In this document: one piece after another, positions 1-7,725 of the stretch
Position numbering within the stretch: the first letter of the stretch is position 1
How the letters are laid out: every line of letters begins with the position of its first letter
Source of the DNA: Gordonia westfalica
Lineage (GTDB): Bacteria > Actinomycetota > Actinomycetes > Mycobacteriales > Mycobacteriaceae
Length of the DNA: 64,000 nucleotides
NCBI RefSeq assembly: GCF_900105725.1
Contig: NZ_FNLM01000034.1
Location: 3,410,001-3,474,000, forward strand
Reading direction: 5' to 3'
The notes under the pieces: model-generated
What the model saw: the letters and a program-made list of their open reading frames with translations, nothing else
What the model was told of the DNA's origin: nothing
The model's database searches: none
Made by a program: the position numbers and the translations under genes

Positions 1-40
1 GACTGCACGGCCTGCGACCGTCCACCCATGATAGGGCGGG

Positions 41-1102
41 TCACTTCTTCAGATCGGGGTTCTCCTCGTAGACCTCCTTGATGAGCGACATGTCGAAGAT
101 CTGCTCGGGTTTGATGTCGTAGCCGGCCTTGGCCAGAGCCTCGATGTTCTGCGCGATGAGATCGTCTGTCATCGTGAGCAGACCGTTGGCCTTGGTGTCC
201 TCGGAGACGACGAGCGTGTTCTGCGCGATGGCCTCCTTGGTCTGCTCGGCCTCGTCGAGTCCGAGATCCTTGCCGTACTTGGTGACCGCGAGCTTCGCCG
301 ACCCCGCCGGATCGGCGACCGCGTCGTACCAGCCCTTGATGTCGGCCTTGAGGAACGCCTTCACCTTGTCGCGCTCGTTGTCGATGGTGTCCTGCCGGAC
401 GACGAGGGTCTCGGCGACGAGCGGCAGGTTGAAGTCGGCGAACAGGAAGTTGGCATTCGGGAAGCCGCTCTCCTCCAGGGTGATCGGCTCGTTGGTCACG
501 TAGCTGACCCAGCCATCGACCTCACCGTTCTTCAGTGGCGTCGGGTCGTACTGGACGGTGATCTTCTGGACGTCGGCCTCGGTCATGTTGTTGGCGGTGA
601 GCAGCGCCTTGAAGACGTTCTCGTTGGAGGCCTGGACGCCGATCTTGCGACCCTTCATCTCCTCGGGACTGAGGATCGGTTTGCCGGCCGAGGACACGAT
701 GCAGAACGGGTTGCGCTGGAAGGTCGCCGCCACCGTCATCAGCTCGGCGCCCTGCAGGATGACCGGCGCGGTCAGCTGCGGGGCGCTCATGCCGATCCAC
801 ACCTTGTTCGACGTCAGGCCGGTCTCGACACCGGTGCCCGCTCCGCCGCCGGTGATCAGTTCGGGTGTTCCGAGGCCCTCGGCCGCGTAGTAACCGTTCT
901 CGATGGCGAAGTACTCACCGGCGAACTCGATGTTCTTCTGCCACGACAGCTGCACCTTCGGGTTGGTCGAGGTCGTTCCCCCGCTCGCGCTGCCACCGCT
1001 GCTGCAGGCGGACAGCGCACCGGTGAGACCCACTGCGCCGGCCGCGCCGCCGGCCATCATCGAATAGCGCAGGAACGACCGTCGGTCGAAGGAGTTTGCC
1101 AT
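41..1102 (-). CDS. ABC transporter substrate-binding lipoprotein, NMT1/SsuA-like
   Basis: Extracytoplasmic solute-binding protein of an ABC importer, about 353 aa. The N-terminus has a twin-arginine motif (DRRSFLR) followed by a lipobox (LSAC), so it is probably a Tat-exported lipoprotein on the outer face of the membrane. The mature part has the NMT1/THI5-like opening (WQKNIEFAGEYFAIENGYY) seen in binding proteins for sulfonates, thiamine precursors or flavins; the true ligand cannot be read from sequence. An in-frame ATG at 1150 exists, but the ATG at 1102 has an AAAGG ribosome-binding site and puts the Tat motif near the N-terminus, so I prefer it. It is the last gene of a four-gene operon with two permeases and an ATPase. 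Confidence 0.85.
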   Translation of the reverse strand: MANSFDRRSFLRYSMMAGGAAGAVGLTGALSACSSGGSASGGTTSTNPKVQLSWQKNIEFAGEYFAIENGYYAAEGLGTPELITGGGAGTGVETGLTSNKVWIGMSAPQLTAPVILQGAELMTVAATFQRNPFCIVSSAGKPILSPEEMKGRKIGVQASNENVFKALLTANNMTEADVQKITVQYDPTPLKNGEVDGWVSYVTNEPITLEESGFPNANFLFADFNLPLVAETLVVRQDTIDNERDKVKAFLKADIKGWYDAVADPAGSAKLAVTKYGKDLGLDEAEQTKEAIAQNTLVVSEDTKANGLLTMTDDLIAQNIEALAKAGYDIKPEQIFDMSLIKEVYEENPDLKK

Positions 1103-1154
1103 GAGAGAGTTACCTTTCGCCAGGAGCTGATCCGGTCGCGCCATTTTCACGACC

Positions 1155-1988
1155 TCAGGTTTGCTGCATTCCCATCTGCGACAGGACGACAGTCTCGATC
1201 ACACCCACCACGGCGTAGATGACGATCGATGCGATGGTGATGACGAGGACCGAGGCCCACAGTTCGTCGTAGGCCGCCGCCGGTAGAGCCTGTTGCAATG
1301 TCGCACCGAGGCCCTTGTTGGTCCCCAACCACTCGGCGACGGTCGCGCCGATGAGCGCGCCCGGCACCGACACCTTGGCCGCGCTGAACAGCGACGGGAC
1401 CGCTGACGGAATCGCCGAGCGCCGCAACGCCGTCCAGCGTCCGCCGCCGTACACGCTGATCACATCGGTGATCTGCCGCGGGGCATTCGCCAGCCCGGTC
1501 ATGATCATCACGAGGGCGGGGAAGAACACCACGATGCCACCCATGACCGCCACAACCGCGACGCCCCGACCGACGATGACGGTGATCAGCGGTGTCATCG
1601 CGACCAGCGGCACCGACCGGAGAAGCATCGCGATCGGCATGAATGTCTGTGCTGCCGAGCGCGATACGACGAAGATCGCAGCCGTGGCGATCGCGGCCGA
1701 CATGCCGGAGACGAACCCGATCGCCGCGTCCTGCAGCGTTATCCAAAGATTGTCGAAGATCTCGGCGCGATTGGCCGGGGCGTCGGCGTCGACGAACAGG
1801 TAGTTGAACACATCGACCGGTGTGCGTCCGATGATCGGCCCGATGTCGGGGAAGGCCAGGAGGAACAACCACCAGATCACGAAAATCAACGCGAACGACA
1901 ACAGCAGGGAGCCGAGGAAACGCCCCGCCGCCCACAGACCACCGGTTCCGATCCCACCTGCTCCGAGAGTCCTCACCTCGGCGCTCAT
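1155..1988 (-). CDS. ABC transporter permease (second of two)
   Basis: Inner-membrane permease of the SsuC/TauC type (BPD_transp_1), about 277 aa with around six hydrophobic segments and an EAA-like loop (VISVYGGGRWTALRRSAIPS) that docks the ATPase. The start is the ATG at 1988, which overlaps the stop of the upstream permease in an ATGA junction, so translation is probably coupled. A longer reading frame upstream is a shadow of the first permease. Two different permeases in one operon imply a heterodimeric channel for the ligand of the adjacent binding protein. Confidence 0.85.
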   Translation of the reverse strand: MSAEVRTLGAGGIGTGGLWAAGRFLGSLLLSFALIFVIWWLFLLAFPDIGPIIGRTPVDVFNYLFVDADAPANRAEIFDNLWITLQDAAIGFVSGMSAAIATAAIFVVSRSAAQTFMPIAMLLRSVPLVAMTPLITVIVGRGVAVVAVMGGIVVFFPALVMIMTGLANAPRQITDVISVYGGGRWTALRRSAIPSAVPSLFSAAKVSVPGALIGATVAEWLGTNKGLGATLQQALPAAAYDELWASVLVITIASIVIYAVVGVIETVVLSQMGMQQT

Positions 1989-2758
1989 CGTCCCGCCGCC
2001 GTTCCGCTCGACCAGTTCGTCGCATACTTGGCGATCACCGCGACCACGGCGTAACCGAGACCTGCGACCGCTCCGCTGATCAGGGCAATGGCCCACACCT
2101 GCGGGATGTTGCCGCTCTGCTGGGCGATGATCATCGCCGGACCGGCCCCGGTCTCGGGCATCGCCAGGAACTCACCGAGCACGGCACCCAGTACCGCCGC
2201 CGGAGCGGCAATCTTGATGGCTGCGAGCGTATTCGGTAATGCGGCGACCGATCGCACCCGCCAGAGCTGCGCGAACCTGCCACCGCCGTAGACCTTGATG
2301 AGGTCGAGGCTGCCGGCGTGCGGCGACCGCAGACCCGACAACGTCCCGATCATCGTCGTGAAGAACACCGAGATCGCCGCGAGGAAAACGATCATGGTCG
2401 TCACCTCGGCGAAGGCCACCTGGATGATCGGCGCGACGGCGATGATCGGCGTGCAGTACGACAGGATCGCGAGCTGGGTCGCCAGCCCCTCAACCGGCGG
2501 GAACAGGATCACGACGATGGCCAGCGCGATCGCGAGGCCGTTGCCCCACAGGAATCCGCGGAACGCGAGTTCGACTGTCAGCGAGAAGTTGTCGACGTAG
2601 TAGGTGGACCCGGTCTCGCCGATCTCGGCCAGCACCGACCACGGCGTCGGGATCGTTCCGCCGAACAGCTCCAGCGCACCCACGATCCACCACACCACGA
2701 CGAGCCCGACGATGCCTCCGAGACCGGCCAGCCATCGGACCGATCCGAATCTAGCCAC
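1985..2758 (-). CDS. ABC transporter permease (first of two)
   Basis: Inner-membrane permease, 257 aa, paralogous to the next gene, with the matching EAA-like segment ([20 protein letters not shown]) and about six membrane segments. It starts with GTG and overlaps the end of the ATPase gene by 8 nt, so the genes are translated as one operon in the order ATPase, permease, permease, binding protein. Substrate unknown. Confidence 0.85.
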   Translation of the reverse strand: MARFGSVRWLAGLGGIVGLVVVWWIVGALELFGGTIPTPWSVLAEIGETGSTYYVDNFSLTVELAFRGFLWGNGLAIALAIVVILFPPVEGLATQLAILSYCTPIIAVAPIIQVAFAEVTTMIVFLAAISVFFTTMIGTLSGLRSPHAGSLDLIKVYGGGRFAQLWRVRSVAALPNTLAAIKIAAPAAVLGAVLGEFLAMPETGAGPAMIIAQQSGNIPQVWAIALISGAVAGLGYAVVAVIAKYATNWSSGTAAGR

Positions 2759-3596
2759 TCACGCCCTCCGCAACGGGTTCCGGCGCAACATCTTCGGTCG
2801 GCTTGGGGTTCGACTGCTTGCCGAACAGGAGCCCGGAGAGATGGTCGTGGATCGCATGGAACTCGGGGGTGCGCATCATCTCCGGGACACGTGGCCGCGG
2901 CAGATCGATGGGGACCACCTCAACCACCGTGCCCGGCCGCGGACTCATGACCGCCACCACGTCGGAAAGGAAAACCGCCTCGGCGATGCCGTGCGTGACC
3001 ATCAGCGTGGTCGCCGGCTTCTCGGTCCAGATACGCAGCAGTTCGACGTTGAGCCGCTGCCGCGTCATGTCGTCGAGTGCTCCGAAGGGTTCGTCGAGCA
3101 GCAGCGCAGTCGGTTTCACGACCAGCGCGCGAGCGATCGAGACACGCTGGCGCATACCGCCGGAGAGCACCGCGGGCTTGGACTTCTCGAAACCCTTGAG
3201 CCCCACGAGCTCGATCAGGTCCGCGACGAGACCGTCGTCGGCCGGCATTCCGCCGACCTGCAGCGGCAGTCTGATGTTGGACTCCACCGATCGCCACGGC
3301 AGCAGTGCCGAGTCCTGGAAGGCGATGCCCAGCTCATGATTTCGCTGAAGGTCCTGCGGCGATTGCCCGTTCATCAGCGCGGTCCCCGAGGTAGCGCCCT
3401 CGAGGCCGGCGAGGATGCGCAGCACCGTCGACTTGCCACAACCCGACGGACCGAGCAACGACAGGAAGGAGCCCTCCGACGTGCTCAGCGAGACGTCGGA
3501 CAGCGCGGTCACCGTCGAACTCCCGCGCAACGAGCGGGAGGTGAACGTCTTGGTCAGTCCAGAGATGTTGATCCCCGTACCCAGGGGGCGTGTCAT
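2751..3596 (-). CDS. ABC transporter ATP-binding protein, SsuB/TauB type
   Basis: Cytoplasmic ATPase, 281 aa. Walker A (GPSGCGKST), Q-loop ([10 protein letters not shown]), signature ([15 protein letters not shown]), Walker B ([12 protein letters not shown]) and switch His (VTHG) are all intact. It belongs to the nitrate/sulfonate/taurine importer subfamily and heads the four-gene operon. I see no strong ribosome-binding site and no riboswitch in the short region before it, so regulation is not apparent from sequence. Confidence 0.9.
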   Translation of the reverse strand: MTRPLGTGINISGLTKTFTSRSLRGSSTVTALSDVSLSTSEGSFLSLLGPSGCGKSTVLRILAGLEGATSGTALMNGQSPQDLQRNHELGIAFQDSALLPWRSVESNIRLPLQVGGMPADDGLVADLIELVGLKGFEKSKPAVLSGGMRQRVSIARALVVKPTALLLDEPFGALDDMTRQRLNVELLRIWTEKPATTLMVTHGIAEAVFLSDVVAVMSPRPGTVVEVVPIDLPRPRVPEMMRTPEFHAIHDHLSGLLFGKQSNPKPTEDVAPEPVAEGVSG

Positions 3597-3660
3597 GACC
3601 GGAGACGTTAAAGAGGCCGTGTTGCAACCTGATTACCGTCGCGTAAGAGTCGCGACGTGG

Positions 3661-4182
3661 TCAGTCGGCGAACGTCTGCGCGTACGGAGCCGACAGCGCC
3701 GGATAGTAGGCATCCCAGTCCACCGCTTCGACGCCGCCGCCGGACTCGGCCGCGACGAGCCGGTCGAGGTAGTACTCCCACCCGGGACCGACGTTCTCGG
3801 CCATCTCGGGGCGTGAGAGTCCTTGCGCGAACGTGAGTGTGGTCGTCCCGTCGGCCTCGGTGAGATCCAGTTCCAACCGCCACACGTCGTCGGCCCCACC
3901 CTCGGGATCGGGCGATTTCGATTCGACGACGAGACGGTTCGGCGGGTCGCATTCCAGAATCGACATTCGCTCCGCCTCCGCGTCGTCGCCCTCGGCGGTC
4001 ATCCGGAAGTCGACGAAACCGTCGGCCGGATTCCCTGCCCAGGTACCTATCCAGCGTTCGAGTCGCACCGGTTCGGTGATCGCGGCCCACACCGCGTCGA
4101 CGGGCGCGTCGAAGGTGCGCTCGAGGACCACGTAGGACACTCCGTCGCGGATCTCCCGACGGCCGGTCGGCGTGACACTCAT
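3661..4182 (-). CDS. SRPBCC (AHSA1-like) domain protein
   Basis: 173 aa, a single START/Bet v1-like domain of the activator-of-Hsp90-homologue type, recognised from the N-terminal FDAPVDAVWAAITEP stretch and a late LERWIGTW segment. Such proteins bind small hydrophobic ligands; no enzyme activity can be assigned. The ATG overlaps the stop of the upstream ArsR regulator in an ATGA junction, the usual arrangement of ArsR-SRPBCC pairs in actinobacteria, so it is probably autoregulated with that repressor. Confidence 0.8.
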   Translation of the reverse strand: MSVTPTGRREIRDGVSYVVLERTFDAPVDAVWAAITEPVRLERWIGTWAGNPADGFVDFRMTAEGDDAEAERMSILECDPPNRLVVESKSPDPEGGADDVWRLELDLTEADGTTTLTFAQGLSRPEMAENVGPGWEYYLDRLVAAESGGGVEAVDWDAYYPALSAPYAQTFAD

Positions 4183-4547
4183 CCTGCCTCCTTCTGTTCG
4201 CTGCTCTGGTTGCCCGAGTCGTCGAGCTCCCGCACGGTGCGTCGGACCTCGAGGTTGAGGGCCTCGAGATGATGCTCGCCGAATGGCGGCGCTGCCCCTG
4301 AGGGGAGACCGTCAAGCCAATCGCGGACGGCCGCCAATCCCCCGGGTACGAGTTCGTAGTGCCGTTCGCGGCCGTGGTCGACGGCCGAGACGACGCCGGC
4401 CTCGCCGAGGACTCTCAGGTGCCGCGAGATCGCGGGTCGACTGACGGGATGTTCGGTGGCGAGATCGACGACGCGGGCGGGGCGCTGCGCGAGACGTGCG
4501 ACGAGCGCCCGACGAGTCGGGTCGGCGATCGCCTCGAATGCATCCAC
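4179..4547 (-). CDS. ArsR-family winged-helix repressor
   Basis: 122 aa with an ArsR/HTH_20 winged helix (AIADPTRRALVARL near the start; recognition helix around SRPAISRHLRVLGEAGVV). No cysteine metal site is visible, so it is not obviously a metal sensor; ligands of this SRPBCC-linked class are generally unknown. The only usable start is the GTG at 4547, because an in-frame TAG lies two codons upstream. The GTG is embedded in one arm of a perfect inverted repeat, and a near-consensus -10 (TACCAA) lies 6 nt before it, so the message may be leaderless and repressed by its own product. Confidence 0.85.
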   Translation of the reverse strand: MDAFEAIADPTRRALVARLAQRPARVVDLATEHPVSRPAISRHLRVLGEAGVVSAVDHGRERHYELVPGGLAAVRDWLDGLPSGAAPPFGEHHLEALNLEVRRTVRELDDSGNQSSEQKEAG

Positions 4548-4584
4548 CCACTATTGGTAACACATCAGTTACCAATAGTGGGTG
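4545..4584. promoter_or_regulatory. 16-bp-arm inverted repeat, probable ArsR operator
   Basis: Perfect inverted repeat: left arm CACCCACTATTGGTAA (4545-4560), 8-nt spacer, right arm TTACCAATAGTGGGTG (4569-4584). It covers the start codon and probable promoter of the ArsR gene, so a dimeric repressor bound here would block transcription of both genes of the pair. It could also fold in RNA, but its position argues for an operator. Confidence 0.8.
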
Positions 4585-4613
4585 CTTTCGCGAGACCTCG
4601 GGAGGGCCGACCG

Positions 4614-5900
4614 TTAGGCGTCGACCTTGCGCTTGAGTGCCAGACCGATCCGGGCGACCATGTCGTCGACCGCGAACTTGGGTTTGACGTTCATGTCCAG
4701 CGCCTCGCGGCAGTCGAGAACCGCTTCGACACAGGAGAGCAACTGCTCGGGACGGGCGTAGCCGGCCAGGGGGATGGAGATGTCGTCGGACTTGTCGGGA
4801 TGCATCGCGGTCACCTTTGCGCCGACCCCGACGACGAGCGCGTCACGGAACAGGGCGGCGAGGTCGACGAGTGCGCGGTCGAGCACATCGCGCCCGACGC
4901 GCGTGGCCCTCGACTTCTGACGCTTCTCGAGTTCCTTCAGCGCGCCGGCGCTGCCGCGGGGCATCCGGGCGGTCCCCTTGCCGGTGCCGCCCGCACCCAG
5001 TGCGGTCTTCATCTCCTCGGTCTCGGCCTCGTCGAGCTCGGCGCTGATCGCCTTGGCCGCGGCCTCCGCCGACCGCACCAGTTCTTCGGCCGCGGCGTAC
5101 GCGGTCGAATCCCGGGACGCCGCCCGTGCCAGTGACAACGCCTTCTCACGCTGGGAACGCGCGTCGGGATCGGTGGCGAGGCGTCGGGCGCGGCCGATGT
5201 GGCCACCGCAGACCGACGCCGCCCAGTGCGCCTGCTCGGGGTCGAGGCCGTCGCGTTCGATGAGGACGCGTTCGATGTCTGCCGGCGACGGCGACACCAG
5301 GGCGACGTGCCGGCACCTCGAGCGCAGGGTCACGGAGATGTCCTCGGGGTCCACCGAGGGCGCACACAGGAGGAACACGGTGCGGGGTGGCGGCTCCTCG
5401 ACGACCTTCAGGAGCGCGTTCGCCGCCTGCTCGGTGAGCCGGTCGGCGTCTTCTACGATGACGATCTGCCAACGACCGGTTCCCGGGCGTCGGGCGGCAG
5501 CCTGCACGATGTCGCGCATCGCGCCGACGGCGAGACTCAGACCCTCCGGCACCACGTGCCGGACGTCGGCGTGCGTCTTGGCCATGACGGTGACGCAGGC
5601 CCGGCATTCACCGCAGCCGACGTTGGAGGAGTCGGGCGATTGACACTGCAGCGCGGCCGCGAAACAGGTCGCGGCCACCGATCGTCCGCTTCCGGGCGGG
5701 CCGGTGAAGAGCCAGGAGTGCGTCATCGACGCGCGTGACCAACCCGCGTCGACGCCGGGGATCTCGTCGTCGGGCACGAACAGGCCGTCGGTGGCACCCG
5801 CGTCGAGGCGGTGCGCGAGGACCCGCGCGGCGCGTGCGGCAGCTCGTAGATCGTCAGCGATCGCCTCTTGGCCGGTCAGCCGATCAAAGACATTGGTCAC
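4614..5900 (-). CDS. holB: DNA polymerase III delta' subunit
   Basis: Clamp-loader subunit, 428 aa, AAA+ fold. Visible are Walker A (GPPGSGRS), the four-cysteine zinc module (CGECRAC plus an earlier Cys) and sensor-1 region (FLLCAPS) followed by SRC (LRSRCRHV), characteristic of clamp-loader subunits. The long insert after the AAA+ core and the C-terminal collar domain match the actinobacterial form (Rv3644c). The GTG start at 5900 lies 6 nt after TAGGGT, indicating a leaderless message. It is divergent from the adenylyl cyclase gene, as in mycobacteria. Confidence 0.9.
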   Translation of the reverse strand: MTNVFDRLTGQEAIADDLRAAARAARVLAHRLDAGATDGLFVPDDEIPGVDAGWSRASMTHSWLFTGPPGSGRSVAATCFAAALQCQSPDSSNVGCGECRACVTVMAKTHADVRHVVPEGLSLAVGAMRDIVQAAARRPGTGRWQIVIVEDADRLTEQAANALLKVVEEPPPRTVFLLCAPSVDPEDISVTLRSRCRHVALVSPSPADIERVLIERDGLDPEQAHWAASVCGGHIGRARRLATDPDARSQREKALSLARAASRDSTAYAAAEELVRSAEAAAKAISAELDEAETEEMKTALGAGGTGKGTARMPRGSAGALKELEKRQKSRATRVGRDVLDRALVDLAALFRDALVVGVGAKVTAMHPDKSDDISIPLAGYARPEQLLSCVEAVLDCREALDMNVKPKFAVDDMVARIGLALKRKVDA

Positions 5901-5906
5901 AACGAC

Positions 5907-5912
5907 ACCCTA
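5907..5912 (-). promoter_or_regulatory. -10 box of a leaderless holB transcript
   Basis: TAGGGT on the minus strand, 6 nt before the GTG start of holB. TANNNT-N6/7-RTG is the established pattern of mycobacterial leaderless promoters; no -35 is evident. Confidence 0.6.
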
Positions 5913-5972
5913 AACCGCAGCTCGGACACGCCAACGGGCCGGAACCGTGTTTAACGATTGCAAGCAGCCAGC

Positions 5973-5978
5973 TACCGT
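5973..5978 (+). promoter_or_regulatory. -10 box of the adenylyl cyclase gene
   Basis: TACCGT, 7 nt before GTG 5986; it supports a leaderless transcript and decides between the two candidate GTG starts. Confidence 0.5.
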
Positions 5979-5985
5979 AGTCACC

Positions 5986-7533
5986 GTGGTGGAACAGCGG
6001 TCGCGGTGGTCCAAGGTGATGCACCTTGGCCGGTGGCTGATTCATACGCCCTGGCCGATCCTCGCGCTGGACATGCTCCGCGCCAACCTCGTCGGCGCAC
6101 TGTTCACCTTCGCATTCCTCCGCTTCGGGATGCCGCTCCAGGACTCGATCAGCCTCGACGAGATCACCGCGCTCAATCAGGTGATCTTCGCAGCCTATCT
6201 GTTGATCGCGATGGTCATCGGCGGCTACGCGAGCATCCAACTGTCGCTGCCCGTGCTCGTGTGGCACCGCAGACGTACGCGGCTCGACAACGAGGCGGCC
6301 CGACGCCGCGCGCTCGCCCTCCCCACCCTGCTGACCGTCGTCAACGCCGCCCTGTGGGTGGTGGGCGGCACGCTCTTCACCCTGGTCAACCTGACGGTGT
6401 CGTCGAAGAATGCGTTCATCGTCGCCATCGCGAGCGCCATCGGCGCGATGGTGACCTGCGCGTTGAGCTACATGCAGGCCGAGAAGGTGATGCGGCCGAT
6501 CACGGTCGCCGCGATGGCCAACAACCCCGACCACGCGATCGCCCCGAGCGTCACCACCCGGATCACCGCCTTCTGGGTGATCAGCGTCGTCTCGCCGATG
6601 CTGGTGATCATCGGGCTGATCGTGCTGCACCGACTGGGCATCTTCGAAGGTGACTCCACCGGGCTCGAACGGCCGATCCTGTGGATGGCGGTGTCGGCCC
6701 TCGCGTTCAGCGTCATCGCGATCGTGCGCGTGGTGGCCGCCATCAACGACCCCATCAAACAGCTTCGGCGGGCGCAGTCCAAGGTCAGTGACGGCGACCT
6801 GAACGTCGCGGTGAAGATCTACGACGGCAGCGACCTCGGCCTGCTGCAGGCCGGCTTCAACGACATGGTCGCCGACCTGCGCGAACGACAGGAACTCCGC
6901 AACCTGTTCGGTCGCTACGTCGGCGAAGACGTCGCACGACGCGCCATCGAGACCGGTACCGAGCTCGGCGGCGAAGAGCGCTACGTCGGCGTGCTGTTCG
7001 TCGACATCGTGGGCTCGACGCGACTGGCCGTGAACCGGCCGCCACGCGAGATCGTCGAACTGCTCAACGAGTTCTTCCGGGTCGTCGTCGCGGTCGTCGG
7101 ACGCCACGGCGGCTTCGTCAACAAGTTCCAGGGTGACGCGGCCCTCGCCATCTTCGGCGCGCCCCTCGACCTCGACGACTTCGCCGGCCGGGCCCTGGCC
7201 TCCGCGCGTGAGTTGCGCGCCGAGCTGTACGAAACCCTCGGCGACACCGACATCGGTATCGGCGTCTCGGCAGGTAAGGCGATCGCCGGCCACATCGGCG
7301 CCGAACAACGCCTCGAATACACCGTCATCGGCGACCCGGTGAACGAGGCGGCGCGCCTGACCGAGCTCGCTAAGGATGAACCCACCCGCGTCCTCGGATC
7401 GGCTCGTGCGGTGTTCCTGGCCTCGCATGAGGAAGCCGAGCACTGGGAGATCGGCGAGGGCGTCGAACTGCGCGGACGCGGGATCGAGACGCTCCTCGCC
7501 CGCCCGCACATGGAACCGTACCGCCGGGACTGA
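5986..7533 (+). CDS. membrane adenylyl cyclase (class III, HAMP-linked)
   Basis: Makes cAMP from ATP; about 515 aa. Six hydrophobic segments occupy roughly residues 30-250, then a HAMP linker (about 245-300) and a class III cyclase domain. Catalytic residues are present: metal-binding D340 (FVDIVGST) and D384 (KFQGDAAL), adenine-specifying K380 and D450, transition-state N454 and R458 (PVNEAAR). This matches Rv3645-type cyclases, whose membrane part senses lipids or pH by inference. A frame opens at GTG 5947, but GTG 5986 follows TACCGT by 7 nt and is the better, leaderless, start. Divergent from holB. Confidence 0.9.
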   Translation: MVEQRSRWSKVMHLGRWLIHTPWPILALDMLRANLVGALFTFAFLRFGMPLQDSISLDEITALNQVIFAAYLLIAMVIGGYASIQLSLPVLVWHRRRTRLDNEAARRRALALPTLLTVVNAALWVVGGTLFTLVNLTVSSKNAFIVAIASAIGAMVTCALSYMQAEKVMRPITVAAMANNPDHAIAPSVTTRITAFWVISVVSPMLVIIGLIVLHRLGIFEGDSTGLERPILWMAVSALAFSVIAIVRVVAAINDPIKQLRRAQSKVSDGDLNVAVKIYDGSDLGLLQAGFNDMVADLRERQELRNLFGRYVGEDVARRAIETGTELGGEERYVGVLFVDIVGSTRLAVNRPPREIVELLNEFFRVVVAVVGRHGGFVNKFQGDAALAIFGAPLDLDDFAGRALASARELRAELYETLGDTDIGIGVSAGKAIAGHIGAEQRLEYTVIGDPVNEAARLTELAKDEPTRVLGSARAVFLASHEEAEHWEIGEGVELRGRGIETLLARPHMEPYRRD

Positions 7534-7592
7534 CCTCGATACGGTCCTCGGGTAGCCCCTCGGACCTACTCGGCCGGCGGAGGTCGCGGGCC

Positions 7593-7724
7593 GCTCCCTG
7601 AGGGCGAGCGAAGCGAGCCGCCCAGCTCCCTGAAGGTGCGAGCGGAGCCAGCCGTCCAGCTCCCTGAGGTGCGGACGCGCCAACCACCGCTCCCTGAGGT
7701 GCGAGCGGAGCGAGCCTCGAAGGG
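7593..7724. repeat. four degenerate copies of a 27-36 bp intergenic repeat
   Basis: Between the cyclase and topA stops. Copies begin at 7593, 7625, 7659 and 7689; each starts GCTCCCTGA and most continue into GCGAGCGGAGCGAGCC. The last copy is the longest and ends TCGAAGGG. The last copy abuts the topA stop codon. Such elements are common between convergent genes in this group; a role in termination or in mRNA 3' ends is possible. A related copy lies at 31360-31406. Confidence 0.8.
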
Positions 7725-7725
7725 C

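Noticed and set aside
3597..3660. A riboswitch before the ABC operon
   Set aside because: Too short, and none of the TPP or FMN core sequences are present.
5884..7683. A 599-aa open frame antisense to the adenylyl cyclase
   Set aside because: Arg/Asp/Gly/His-rich composition typical of antisense reading in GC-rich DNA, and the opposite strand encodes a clear cyclase.
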